Source: Maratus speciosus
Taxonomy: Eukaryota; Arthropoda; Arachnida; Araneae; Salticidae
DNA length: 64,000 nt
Assembly (NCBI GenBank): GCA_963932465.1
Contig: OZ010792.1
Location: 992,001 to 1,056,000, forward strand
Reading direction: 5' to 3'
Position numbers and translations under genes: made by a program. This document shows, one piece after another, positions 44,515 to 56,250 of this stretch. The notes beneath the pieces were generated by a model. It ran no database searches, was not told the origin of the DNA, and saw only the letters and a list, made by a program, of their open reading frames with translations. Position 1 is the stretch's first letter. Every line of letters begins with the position of its first letter.

Positions 44515-46064
44515 TCTCTCTATTCTAAAAAAAAGTAACTACCGCTGTCACCGCCGCCGATTTTGAATTTTTTGTGACCGGAGGTCTTTCTTCGTTAATA
44601 TCAAGAAAAATATTGCATTCAAAAATATGAAAATCGGTGGTATTATACAGAAATGTTTGATAAACACGCTGATGCAGACAGTTTTCAAATCAAAGAATTA
44701 TTTTAAGAGATATTTAATGCTAAAGTTGGACAAAATCGTTCCACTAAAAAAGTTTTATAGCAGCAAAAACTATACATGGGAATTTAATCATTTTATACGT
44801 TTGAAGTTCCCGGTGTGCAGACTGTATTTCTTTTTTTAATTTGACTTATTTTTTGAGGTTTTATTTCTATTTTAAATTCAAATTTTCAGCATTTCAGGAG
44901 ATATTTTTTACATGTTTTAGAAAATGGTATTAATTTAACCTGTTGCCAACTGTATAAACAGTGCAAACAATAATGTTTGCTTCAAATTAAAAATTTATTT
45001 ACACATGACTATTATAAACAGAAAAAAAAACATTTGGAATTAGAATTAAATAATTATGTATAAAAAGCAGGAACTTATTAAAAATTATGTCATAAAAACT
45101 ATATTTACACGTGAATTTTAAAAGAGAAAGTATATTGTAAAATAATAAATTCATTAACATGCGTTAGAAGTCTTAAATAGGAGAAATTACGTCACATTAG
45201 TTATTACATAAATTGAACACAAAATAATATTGCAAAACAGTTTAAATTTAGAAATTGTGCTGGACATTTATTTGATATTTTTAAAGGATCTTTTCAACTA
45301 TTTTTGTTAGGACAGCGCAAGTAATATTTCATTTCTAACAAAAGTATTTTTACGTGAATAATAAAAAGAGAAAGAATAGTTTGGTCAAAATTACGTCAGA
45401 TTAAAAACGATTAATTTAAAATGTTTTATTTAAAAGAATTTTCTTTTCGCTTTGTTAAAAAATACCGGAAGACAAAGACTCTGTTTACTTAATTCCTTTT
45501 ATATAAGCTTATTTTGAAGTATTTAACTGATTTTACTTAATCAAAGACGAAAATAGCGATTGTATGTTTGGTACTACTTAGTTATCCCGTCGACCAAAAA
45601 TCTATCGCCAAACTATAAGATTAAATGCCAATAATGGTTGATTGTAAATGTCACATTAACTTGACTTTAAGCAAGTTACACGTGTCTACGTCATCAAGTT
45701 ATTTTTATTTCAATGTTTTATTTGTATTTTTATTAATGTTATACTAATTTATTTGTTCTTTCGTTATTTAAAATAAAAAATATGTCAATTTGTATAATTT
45801 GACGAGTGGTTTGGCTATTTATATAATTTGGCAAAATAGATTGACGTGATAATCAAGTAGTACCGCAGCTGATTTAGCCTTAAAATTCCCCAATCAAAGA
45901 GAAGTGAATAGAAATCCATTTATAGGGAGATCGCCACTGTTTTTTAAATTATAATTCAATCTTCCAAAATCTTTTTAAAGCCGATCAAATTAGCGTGCTC
46001 TTAGAGTATGTGGTGCCTGAATGGGGGTTGACGAGCATAGCTCGTAGGGGGCAGAACCCCCTAG
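44515..46064 (+). mobile_element. Non-autonomous Helitron
   Basis: The right end is diagnostic: a hairpin AGGGGGCAGAACCCCCT directly followed by, and overlapping, CTAG (46061-46064), with T as the next base. Just upstream lies a second short palindrome, CGAGCATAGCTCG. The left end is placed at an A followed by TCTCTCTATTCTAAAA (44515), giving insertion between A and T without target duplication. No Rep/helicase gene is present; an unrelated MITE (45570-45864) lies inside. The left boundary is less certain than the right. Confidence 0.75.
45570..45864. mobile_element. MITE with GGTACTACTTAGTTATCCCG ends, copy 2
   Basis: Ends GGTACTACTTAGTTATCCCG and GATAATCAAGTAGTACC are inverted and match the element at 39423-39896, including the subterminal CGACCAAAAATCTATCGCC and ATAGATTGACG blocks. 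No clear target duplication. Confidence 0.8.
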
Positions 46065-46869
46065 TTTATAAAATGATTTTATGAAACTTTTTTTGAAATA
46101 CTTAAATGCTGGGTTTGTAGAACCAGTGGCGTAGCTAGGGGGGAGGGGGGGGTCCACCCCGGGTGTCACCCTCTAAAGGGTGACACCTGATGTTTATTTG
46201 CAAAAAAATATATATAATCTTATAAGATTTTGGAAAATAATTCTGACGTAAAATGAAATTTCTAGCGCACTACACAACAGAGTCATTTTTTTTTTCTTTG
46301 AAAATCTGAAAATTTATGCAGAATGGGGTGTTTAAATTAGATATGCACTAGTGAACAAAAACCTATCTATCCAATGAATGGGTATCAAAAACAAACTTTA
46401 AAAGAAATAATTTTATTCTACATATCATTGACTTTTGAGAACTATGGAATGAGCGATGAGTCGTCCCTGTCGTTTCTTATGTGGGAGGCAAAAGGTAAAT
46501 TAAGGAATGGTATATGGTCATTTCCTGTGCTACAATTGCTTTGGGTTCTTTTGCCTTTCTTTCGAAAGCGATTGCATCCACAGGCAATATAATCTATAGT
46601 TGTCTGTGCTTGCACCATTGAATTGCAGGAAAGGTTTCAGGTTGTAAACTAGTAGACCTCATGTTCACAATCACTGTAATATTCAACCTAAGGCTCCTAC
46701 AATTCGTATTAAGTAGTCCTAATTCAACCATCAGGAGAAGGCAACTGTGACGTATGAATCATGCAGTAGTAATTCTGTTCTGAAAATTTAAGATATTCGG
46801 TTCTGAATTTAAAAAAAAAAATCAGTCATCAGTTCGAAAATTCTGACATATCAACATCCGAAATATCGC

Positions 46870-47480
46870 GAATTGCGACAAAAGGTCACCGAAAAAAATC
46901 AATGTTGTCAATTGTATACATTAAAAATCGCCAATTTTGTCAAAAAATCGAGAAAAAAACCGCAAATTTTGTCAAAGGATCGAGGAAAAAAAACGCAAAT
47001 TTCTTCAAAGGATCACGAAAAAAACCAAATTTCTTCAAAGGATCGGAGAAAAAACGCCTATTTTGTCAAAGGATCACGAAAAAACGCGAATTTCGTCAAG
47101 AATTGTGAAAAAAAGCGAATTTCATCAAAGAACGGGAAAAACGCAAGTTTCTTTAAAGGATTGTGAAAGAAACACAAATTTCTCCAAAGGATTGTGAAAA
47201 AAATTGCAAATTTCTTGACAGGATCTCGGGAAAAAAACAGCAAGTGTCGTCAAAGAATCACAGAAAAAATGCAAATTTCGTCAAAGAATCACGAAAAAAA
47301 CCACAAATGTCTTCAAGGGATCGTGAAAAAAATGCAAATTTCATCAAGGGATTGCGGAAAAAACATGAATTTTGCCAAAGGATCAAGAAAAAAAGGCAAA
47401 TTTCATCAAGGAACTGCCAAAGAAGAGCCAAAATATCGTGGAAAAAACATGAAATTCGTCAAAGGGCCGCGGAATAATGC
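46870..47480. repeat. Minisatellite of about 30 bp, A-rich orientation
   Basis: About twenty units of the type AATTTCGTCAAAGGATCACG followed by AAAAAAACGC repeat here. All three forward frames stay open for long stretches and encode Lys/Ser/Arg-rich repeats. This is a property of the array, not evidence for genes. Confidence 0.88.
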
Positions 47481-47865
47481 ATAATTAGTGCTGAAAGGAG
47501 ATTTCTCCTCCCCCTTCTCCCCTGTGCTGTAACGTTTCAGAAAATTTTCTGTGAATTTCAGATTTTTTATTTCTCAGAATCACCTGTCACGTGTGGTCAG
47601 AAAAGTTTATTTCAGCAATTTAGCGAACGGAGGAATGGGAAGAGAACTTTTTGACAAAGCAAGCGCTTTGATTTTGGAGTACCTTATTTGGCTATTAATT
47701 TCAATTGATGAAAAATATAAATACGTATTTTAAATGATGTCAGTTATAACATTTACCTTAACAAAATTATTTTGCTGTTATTAAAAAAGAAATTTCTTTT
47801 AGAAAGAAAAAATTCAGTATAAACAAATGTGGTCTAAAAATTCTGGGATGCCCTAATGGCTTTAT

Positions 47866-48828
47866 TTCAAATGAAAATTTAATTTCAAATTATATTTTTG
47901 CTTAAAAGGCATGAAGACCAACCTAGTGAAAAAAGATTCCATGCCAGGTCTCGAACCCGGGCCATCAGTATAGCGCACTGATGTTCTACCGACTAAACCA
48001 CATGGAACGATACCCAGCCTGGAACTTCTCACTATTACAGGTTGGCAAGGCTACAAACGCAGCACAAGATGGAATATTTTCCGTGAGCCACCAACATGGG
48101 GCAAACACAGACACTTAATTAAATCCAGCATCGATTGAATTTATACTAATAATTGGAAATTTTTCCAGAGAGAAACATTCGCCTTGCATACAATATTTCA
48201 AATGAAAATTTAATTTCAAATTATATTTTTGCTTAAAAGGTGCGAAGACCAACCTAGTGAAAAAGATTCCATGCCGGGACTCAAACCCGGGCCATCAGTA
48301 TAGCGCACAGTATAGCGTTTAGTCGGTAGAACGTCAGTGCGCTATACTGATGGCCCGGGTTTGAGTCCCGGCATGGAATCTTTTTCACTAGGTTGGTCTT
48401 CGCGCCTTTTAAGCAAAAATATAATTTGAAATTAAATTTTCATTTGAAATATTGTATGCAAGGCGAATGTTTCTCTCTGGAAAAATTTCCAATTATTAGT
48501 ATAAATTCAATCGATGCTGGATTTAATTAAGTGTCTGTGTTTGCCCCATGTTGGTGGCTCACGGAAAATATTCCATCTTGTGCTGCGTTTGTAGCCTTGC
48601 CAACCTGTAATAGTGAGAAGTTCCAGGCTGGGTATCGTTCCATGTGGTTTAGTCGGTAGAACGTCAGTGCGCTATACTGATGGCCCGGGTTCGAGTCCCG
48701 GCATGGAATCTTTTTCACTACATTGGTCTTCGTGCCTTTTAAGCAAAAATATAATTTGAAATTAAATTTTAATTTGAAATATTGTATGCAAGGCGAATGT
48801 TTCTCTCTGGAAAAATTTCCAATTATTA
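47866..48828. mobile_element. Palindromic dimer of a tRNA-derived SINE
   Basis: The insert is flanked by perfect 13-bp duplications ctaatggctttat (47853-47865 and 48829-48841). Its two halves are near-identical inverted copies meeting near 48312-48320. Each half contains a full tRNA-like head, a roughly 200-bp body (with CCATGTTGGTGGCTCACGG) and AT-rich tail sequence (AATATAATTTGAAATTAAAT). Part of the head is duplicated again at the centre. A long duplication shared by the whole unit implies that it inserted as one piece. Minus-strand frames here are not genes. Confidence 0.9.
48638..48708 (+). tRNA. tRNA-like head of the SINE (not a functional tRNA)
   Basis: The 71 bases fold as a cloverleaf: acceptor TTCCATG/CATGGAA, a short D arm, anticodon stem TCAGT/ACTGA, and T stem CCGGG/CCCGG with loop TTCGAGT. 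The B box GGTTCGAGTCC is consensus. The anticodon loop, GCGCTAT, lacks the invariant T before the anticodon, so it is unlikely to work in translation. Similar heads occur at about 48317-48382 (plus) and 47937-48009 (minus). Confidence 0.6.
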
Positions 48829-48929
48829 CTAATGGCTTTATATAATTCTTAATTTCATTTATATTTTTTCTCGCAGGATATTTCCGAATAGATTGACTAA
48901 AATATAGAGTATAAAAATGTAATACAATA

Positions 48930-49734
48930 CAGTCCTCCCCACTTAATCGGGTCACGGATAATCGAATACCCCGCTTATTCGAATAGAATCCTCCGGAACC
49001 GAATTTATTCCCATTGGTTCTATGTTATTTTCCCCCGCTTAAATCGAGTACCTTTTACGAACGTCCCCGCTTAATCGAATAACAACTGTACGACCGACTG
49101 TGTTTGAAAATAGACGTGGAAAGCATGTTTCAGCTGGAACTTCCTTCCACCTTTTGTAATTTTCGGTTCCTTTACGCTTACAACAAATTTTCAGTTCTCC
49201 CTGCAATGATTTCGGCCAGCAGGTGTATAATGGACAGGTCAAATGATCTCCCCACCATCACTTCTTGCTGTTAACCAGGCTTTAATGGCAATGCGTCGTC
49301 ACTCGAGATGGTAGTTGTAATATTTTGCACTCATTCGAAAAATAACTCGATATTAATTCCTTTAAAATTCCACTTAAACAAACCACTTTCAACGATTTTT
49401 TTTAAGGCAGTATAAATAACGTAAATTAGAAGTTTACGTTAAAAGTTTTGATAAAATTCAAACGAGCTGCATTAAGTGTGATGTAAATCATATAATGTAT
49501 GTACTGACATTAAATTAATACGTATTTACTTTATATTAGCATTTGTATTTATTTTATTTTATGTTGTTCTGTTAATGGTTTATTATGCTGTTAATTAAAT
49601 ATACCATAGATGTTTATTTTGCCTTTTTATTACACATTAAATATTGCAGTTATGATTTCCCGTTTAATGAAATACCCCGCTTAATCGAATAGTATTTCTG
49701 TAACCATCAATATTCGTTTAAACGGGGACAACTG
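48930..49734. mobile_element. Tigger-like non-autonomous element
   Basis: Ends CAGTCCTCCCCACTTAATCG and TCGTTTAAACGGGGACAACTG (less its first base) are diverged inverted repeats flanked by TA. Repeated CCCCGCTTAATCGAATA blocks lie near both ends (48970-49080 and 49675-49695), a feature of pogo/Tigger elements. No transposase was recognised. Confidence 0.82.
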
Positions 49735-49955
49735 TATTTCTTTTCTTTGTTCTTTTATTTTTTTTTTTCTAATATTATTACTTTGTTAATATAAAGTTGT
49801 TAAAAGTTCTCCAAAAGAATGTAAAAATTTTATTTATAATAACGAAGACTTGCAATTGAAAAAATATGATGGGTGTATGTGTGAAGAAGGTGGGGGTGAC
49901 ACTATTTATATCTGCCCCGAGTGTCACCCATCCTAGCTATGCCACTGTGTAGAAT

Positions 49956-51692
49956 ACTAACGGTAATGTAATTTTAGTATATTGTTGCAGTCACGTACAG
50001 CATGTTTTTCCTTTAAAAGTTCTTTACACTACTGTATATAAGCAGTAATTATTTTGCATTTTAGTGCCACTAAGTTATTTAAAACTCTACAATATTTGTA
50101 TGCCTTGTTGCAACTAATGGCAAACACATAGCAGAAGTATTTTTATCTGATGAACTATGAATTGGTTCAGTTGATTTTAAGTCTAGAATAACCAACTTCT
50201 AATACTGTCTAATGCAGCTAAAGCAGAGTACAGCTAAACAAATGTAGAATTAAAAATTGATGTCCAAGAAAAGTAATGTACTTTTAAGAGGTTTATTAAA
50301 ATGTGATCAAAAAACACACAGTGGCAACAAAATAAAAGCAGGTGCAGATTTAAAAGGATAAAGTGTGACTTCTTATCATTATGCAAATAAACAATTTACG
50401 AAAAAACATATCTTTAAAAAATTGCAACCAAGGCATCCATGGCATTTATTTATAAAATGAAGCACTATCGTCCATTTCAAACTGTCATATTATATAGCTG
50501 AAAAGCAAGTCAAATAGATATCCATAATAGTTAAAAGTTCATAAGAGAAAAACAACTTAAAAGTATAAACATCTTAGAATTAGTTTGAATTAACAATGTG
50601 ATTAAAGCTTAAAAGCTTAAGATATCGAAATGAAGCCCTTGCATTCATTAGAAAAAAATGAGATTAATAAAAGATTAAAAATGTAGAGGAGGTATTTAAA
50701 AGTGTGTAAATATATCACAGCATAGTTTGAGTATAAACATATTGATATTTAAATAATTACCTATAAGAACATCATCTCTCGATGAGAACATTTTTATTGA
50801 GGAATAACACAAATGAGAAAGAACACTTTTAGCCAGATGTGTTCCTTTTAAATAGTGCACTGAGATGATCAGCTGACAGGAAATTGCAGCTAAAAGTAAG
50901 CGTCCATTTATTTATCATGCCTGATTGAAAGACCCCAGTGATTCTGTTATCGGCTGATGTAATTCACTTAAAAAGGATTTGCAAAATTAAAATTAATATG
51001 TCCACGATAAAGCCTTCCTTTGCCCGGCCAGAACACCCATGAACCCTCCCCCCTCCCAAAAAAGGTCATTCTGACCTCTGACTGGATCACTTTTTTCACC
51101 TCTGTGAGGCACTTCTTGGAGCTATTCAAACCTTAGAGAATCGACTAATATGGAGTCTACATCTCATTCCAGTGGGAACTTTAAATTGTTCATGCGACAG
51201 AAGAATGAAGATAATAGCAACCAAGAAAAAAAAAAAAAAAAATACAGGAATCTTTTTACATGACTATACTCTCAGCGAAAGAAACTTTCAGATTTCTACA
51301 TACATTAAACAAGGCAAAAACCTCATAGTTATAAAAATTCTTTTCACTTTCAAAAGGGCGGGGGGAGGGACAGGGAATGACAAAGCTGTGTTAACATTAA
51401 CTTTTTAACTAAAAAAAATGCTTTCATTAAATTTGTTTAAATCAAATTTTGTTAGGGGTTTAGTGTAAGTTTCAGCCAAGTTAAATGTATTTCTTACATG
51501 TTTAACTTAAAAAAATATCCTTGATTAGTTGTTTAACAAAAAATAACTTCATATATGTGTTTTGTATGATAATTTTCCATAAGTTTGGGTGATTCAATAA
51601 AATCTATAGCAGCTTTACTATCTACAGGCAAAAAAGATTCTTTTTGACGAACATTACTCCTTTTTTTTTAACATTCGTTTATACTTGAGTGG
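49956..51692. other. No gene seen
   Basis: AT-rich intronic sequence. Small reading frames are low-complexity. I found no element boundary. Confidence 0.45.
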
Positions 51693-52144
51693 TTCAATAA
51701 TTATTGTCCCTAGTGTATATAAAATATTTGTACTGCAATGGTTGATGTGGGAAATCGAAGACTAATGTCTCAAATGCCTATATGCTAGTGATGGGCGATT
51801 TCGATTTTTTTAATCGATTTAATCGATACTATGACCAACTCGATTTAATCGATACTATGAATTTTTTAATCAATGTCTCTAAGACAAAATAAGGTAAAAT
51901 ATCATTTCCATTTTCCTTCAAAAATTGAAGATAAAGTAGTTGGATGTGCCAATCCCAAAACTTTCATCTGCCTCATAAATGTTAAAACTTCAAAATTCGT
52001 TATCACAGTGTCGAATTTAACTGATAACCTATGCGCATCATGAGGATTTAAAAAGGATAGGTTCGTTGAAGTATGTGCATTTTAAAAGAAAATATAAGCA
52101 TTGCATTTTTCTAACAAATCATTGAATTTCAACCCACACCCTCT

Positions 52145-52283
52145 TAGGCTAATGTCAGACGAACGTCTTTTTTGCACGCTTTTTTCGCTCTTACGCCATC
52201 CCTACACCTTCGCTATCATGTGTAGGGACGGTGTAAGAGCGAAAAAAAAGCGTGCAAAAAGACGTTCGTCTGATATTAGCCTA
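52145..52283. repeat. 139-bp near-perfect hairpin MITE
   Basis: The arms are near-exact reverse complements: TAGGCTAATGTCAGACGAAC on the left, its complement at the right end, continuing through TTTTGCACGC and CGCTCTTACGCC to CCCTACAC. Only about 13 bases separate them. No clear target duplication. A transcript would form a stem of about 60 bp. Confidence 0.9.
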
Positions 52284-52380
52284 GATGTCCACAACGGAAA
52301 ATCCCAATTCAAAGAGCATAAAAGCGGCAGCTGTTGGGCAGTATACACCCAAGCCTAATAAGGATCTATTTATCTGAAAG

Positions 52381-54291
52381 CAGGGCTTGAAATTCAATTT
52401 TTCCTAGGAGGGGAGTCTCCCTACCAACATTTTTAAATGGAGGGGAGTTGAGCTATTTGGTGGGGGGGGGGGGGAATCTAAAACCCACTGTTATTTTACG
52501 TGATTTACATTAATTATTTTGTCATGTCTGTATTAATATAGACATGGCAAAATACCATTGAAGCAATTTAAATCAACAACTCAGAATAATTATGCAAAAT
52601 GTTTTTTTATTTCAAAAAGTAAGAAAGTTAAGTTTTTATACAGTCTATTTTTCAACTTTCAACCAAATATCATGGGTCCTTAACAATGACGTTGTTAAGT
52701 GAATTTCTGAATTTAGATTTTATTCCATTTTGGGCCATGAATCTCCTTTCACAAGGTAAACTTGTGACAGACAGCACAAGCTCAACATTTATAACTTTGG
52801 AAGGTTTTTGGAAATGTATGGTTATGCTCTCTTAAAAAAATTTCAGAAAACTTTGCAATATCTAACATACCTTCATTTTTAACTACTTGTCCGGTGACAA
52901 TGTCCTATTTTGGCGTACCCTTTTGGATATTTTCCTTTTTCCATCACAGGAAAAAAAAAATATCGTGAAATATGCCAATTAGGCGCAGGGGAAAAATCGT
53001 GAATTTCCTCGATCAGTCGAGGGAAGAATATCGCGAAATTCGTCGATTGACCACAGTATAAAATCGCGAAATTCATCGATCAGACGCAGAATAAAACTGT
53101 GAATTTTGTCAGTCTGTCGCAAAAAGTAACCGTAAAATTTGCGGATGTTTCCGAGTATTAAAAAAAAATCTGAAATTCACAGCAAATTTTCTGAAAGGTT
53201 GGGAAGGGATTGGCCTCTCCAATCCTCTCCAGGCGTTAATTATTTTTGTTGCAGGTCGAGTAAACTTTTTTTTTTTTTGGTTTGGTTTGATTTCACGCTA
53301 TTTTTTTCTGCACTCCTTTGACGAAATTCGCGTTTTATCAGCGATCTTTTGACGAAATTCGCGTTTTTTTTTTATCTTTTTGACGAAATTTGTGTTTTTT
53401 CACGAACTTTTGACGAAATGCGCTTCTTTTTTGCGATTTTTTGACGAAAATCGCGTTTTATCCACGATCTTTTGACGAAATTCGCGTTTTTTCCGCGACC
53501 TTTTGACGAAAATTGCGTTTTTTCACGATCTTTTGACGAAATTCGCGATCTTTTGATGAAATTCCCGTTTTTTTTACGATCCTTTTGATGAAATTCGCGT
53601 TTTTTCGCGATCCTTTGACGAAATGCGCGTTCTTTCGCCCTCCTTTGTCGAAATTTGCATTTTTTCACGCAATCTTTTGACGAAACGCGCGTTTTTTCGG
53701 CGATCCTTTGACAAAATTCACGTTTTTTCGCAATCCTTTGGTGAAATTCGGGTTTTTTTTTCAGCGGTCCTTTGATTAAATTCGCTTTTATTCCGCAATC
53801 CTTTGACGAAATTTGCATTTGTCCGCGATCCTCTGACGAAATTCGCTTTTTTCGGCGATCATTTTTCGAAATTTGCAATATTTTTTTGCTGAACTGATGT
53901 CCGATTTTTCATAATTTTTGGAAACTAATGCCTTAAATTTTCGGAAAATTTGGAACAGAATCACCTCTGAATTCGCCAATCGGTCGCGGACACTTGTCAA
54001 CCGATCTCGAGAAAAAATAAAGAAATTTGTCTATTGGTCGCATGAAAAATTCGTAAATTTCAACGATCTTTCGCGGTAAAAAAAACCGCAAAATGTGTCA
54101 ATCGGTCGCGCGAAAATATCGTGAAATTCGTAAGGCGTTCGCGGGAGTTGATTGTAATTTCAAAATACAAAATTTTCACGAAAATGGTGAGATTTTTTGG
54201 ACGGGATCCTCCCGCCCACGATATTCTTTCGGGCGGGATTTCAAAATTTTGGGTGCGAATCCCGCCATCCCGCCCTGAAATTCAAGCCCTG
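52381..54291. mobile_element. CAGGGCTTG-ended element, copy 2
   Basis: Inverted ends CAGGGCTTGAAATTCAA and TGAAATTCAAGCCCTG are flanked by tgaaag on both sides (52375-52380 and 54292-54297), a 6-bp duplication. The left third matches copy 1 at 24211-28532 and shows the empty site of the element inserted there at 24610. The right two thirds are 30-bp arrays. Superfamily uncertain. Confidence 0.85.
52960..54130. repeat. Minisatellite arrays of 30-33 bp in two orientations
   Basis: From 52960 to 53130 and from 53970 to 54130 the units are of the CAATCGGTCGC type. Between about 53290 and 53890 some twenty units of the TTTGACGAAATTCGCGTTTT type run in the opposite orientation. The long minus-strand frame at 53372-53878 is an artefact of the array. 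Confidence 0.85.
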
Positions 54292-54386
54292 TGAAAGTGT
54301 AACAGAATATGAAGTTTGATTAAATTCAATGCATTAGTTTTGAGATATGGCTATCACGAATATCATGCAAAACAACAACAACAACA

Positions 54387-54423
<37 letters not shown>

Positions 54424-54460
54424 CTGTATAGCCTGTTACATGATTAACACGAAAAACTCA

Positions 54461-55800
54461 GGAACAACTTATGTCAATGACACATAATATTAAGTTTGAT
54501 GAAATTCCGGTCATTACTTCTTGAGATATTATCGCTAATATCGTGTAAATTCTGAAAAACAGTGTTAAATTCAGGGGCTGGTACGGGTGGACCCCCGCCC
54601 GGAACATTGAAATGTCCCTCATGAAGATTTGAGATTTTATGATTAATGGACAACAGTCCAATTCTCCCCCCCCTACCCCCCCCCCCCCCCCCCCCGGGAA
54701 CTCTAGAATGTCCCTCTCCAGAACCATAGAAATCCCTCCCGGAGAAAAATGCCTGAATTCAACACTGCTAAAAAAAGCAGCATGGCAGCACAACCTGTTA
54801 TATCATTTACACGAAAACCTAATCATGAACAACTTATGTCAGAATATTAAGTTTGGTGAAATTCCGTTCATTAGTTCTTGAGATATGATCCCTAAAATCG
54901 CTTAAATCCAGAAAAACGTGTTGAATTCCGGGGGTAGCCCAGAGGGACATCCCCCCCCCCCCCCGTGCAACATTCAAATGTCCCCCCAGAAGGTTTGAGA
55001 TTTTATACTTAACGCTCCTATCCCTTCCGGCGAAGGCACTCACGAGCTAATGCTAATCCTATGGGGAGCAATTTCTCTGATATCTCGTTTGAATTTCGAC
55101 ATTTTTAAATAATTTTCTTTGCATTGGATAGCCGAGATCCGTCTCTACATCGCACCTTTTTTATTTTTTCAATTTTGCTTGCAGATATTTTTTAGAATGA
55201 CACTTTCATTTTCAGAACCGGTTTTGAAAGTGAAAGTAACTTTATAAAAAATAACTGCAACCAAAATCGAAAAAGTAAAAAAGGTGCGATGTATATGCGG
55301 ACCTCGGCTATCCAATGCAAAAAGGAATACTTAAAAATGTCGAAATGTAAACGAGATATTAAGAAAATGCCTCCCCATAGAATTAGCATTAGTTCGTGAG
55401 TTTCTTCGCCGGCAGGGACAGTAGCCTTAATGTACAAAAGTCCACTCCCCTTCCTCTCTGAACTGTCCCTCTCTGGATCCGCAGAAATCCCTCCCGGAGA
55501 AAATTGTCTGAATTCAACACTGTGATAAAATCTGCATAACAACGCCCCCTGTTGGGTGATTTACACCGAAATCTAATATGCAACAATTTATGCCAACGTC
55601 TAACTGTGAACGTGAAGTTTGATGAAAATCCGTGCATTAGTTCTTGAGATAGAGCCGTTGCGAAAATTGGAAAAAATGCAGAATAGCAGTGCCACCTGCC
55701 GGTAGATTTACATCAAAAAGTAATCAGCACCAATTTATATGAAAGTCTAATTGAATCTAAAGTTTCAACAGATTCCATGCATTAGTTCTTGAAATAGACT
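54461..55800. repeat. Diverged repeats with TGCATTAGTTCTTGAGATA
   Basis: At least four units containing AAGTTTGATGAAATTCCG and ATTAGTTCTTGAGATA occur near 54461, 54829, 55581 and 55728, linked to GGAGAAAAATGCCTGAATTC-type stretches. The cluster ends with GAAAACCAGAAGTCGAAATT, as does the cluster at 29290-30190. Confidence 0.75.
55026..55415. repeat. Foldback of about 390 bp
   Basis: The left arm, CCGGCGAAGGCACTCACGAG then CTAATGCTAAT and CTATGGGGAG, reads back inverted at 55365-55415. The arms continue through GATATCTCGTTTGAATTTCG and TTTGCATTGGATAGCCGAG to a centre near 55220. The insertion interrupts the repeat cluster at 54461-55800. Confidence 0.85.
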
Positions 55801-55985
55801 GCCCACAATTTTTTTGTCAGAGACAAACAAATAGACAGACTGACTGACAGACAATGTATAAAAATAGTCAAATCGTATTCCAGACAAGATCTTCTAAAAC
55901 TATAAATCCTTCGAAAACCAGAAGTCGAAATTTTTCACGAATCCAACGCTTTCTTTTTCTAAAGACAAAAGAAAGCAAGAAAAAA

Positions 55986-56250
55986 TTAACGCATCGATTC
56001 TGCCCGTAAATTAAGATCAGGAATGGCGAATCGATTCAGTTTCGATTCGATGCCGATGTCGATCTTTAGATGCGGGCAGAATCGCTATTTTTTTATTTAC
56101 TTCAATTCTTTAGATTCGGGCGAATCGATTCAGTTCAGATTCGATGCCGATTTTTAGATGCGGGTGAAATTGTTATTTTTTGATTAACTTCAATTCAAAT
56201 CGCATCGCGCATGATCCACGATTCGGGTTGAATAGATTTCTTCAATTTTA
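55986..56250. repeat. Repeats of GATTCGATGCCGAT and GCGGG-AAT
   Basis: Two adjacent diverged units of about 100 bp share GAATCGATTCAGTT, TTCGATGCCGAT and TTTAGATGCGGG. They may be a second set of hAT-type terminal motifs or an old tandem duplication. Confidence 0.55.

Larger units (their letters stand above)
46124..49947. mobile_element. hAT-like element with CAGTGGCGTAGCTAGG ends
   Basis: The left end CAGTGGCGTAGCTAGG and right end CCTAGCTATGCCACTG are inverted, followed inwards by GGGTGTCACCC-type sequence on both sides. Flanks are tgtagaac (46116-46123) and tgtagaat (49948-49955), an 8-bp duplication with one mismatch. It contains a minisatellite, a palindromic SINE dimer and a Tigger-like MITE. 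No transposase was recognised. CAGTGGCGTAGC termini are widespread in animal genomes. Confidence 0.88.

Noticed and set aside
40808..46064. A 5-kb Helitron from the TCTATATATA start to the CTAG hairpin
   Set aside because: It would cross the right end of the 38135-42340 element, which has perfect duplications; the ends belong to different copies.
46873..47484. Overlapping frames of about 60-105 codons on the plus strand
   Set aside because: Same minisatellite family; open in all three frames, no start context, no non-repeat sequence.
48527..48955. A 142-codon minus-strand frame with RDSNPGH and Tyr/His-rich sequence
   Set aside because: It is the reverse strand of the tRNA-derived SINE; the RDSNPG peptide is the B box read in translation.
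53372..53878. A 168-codon minus-strand frame rich in Lys, Arg, Ser
   Set aside because: It lies entirely within a 30-bp minisatellite; several frames are open and the peptide repeats with the DNA unit.
8150..54130. CRISPR-like regular repeats of about 30 bp
   Set aside because: Units are contiguous and degenerate without unique spacers, and the DNA is eukaryotic.
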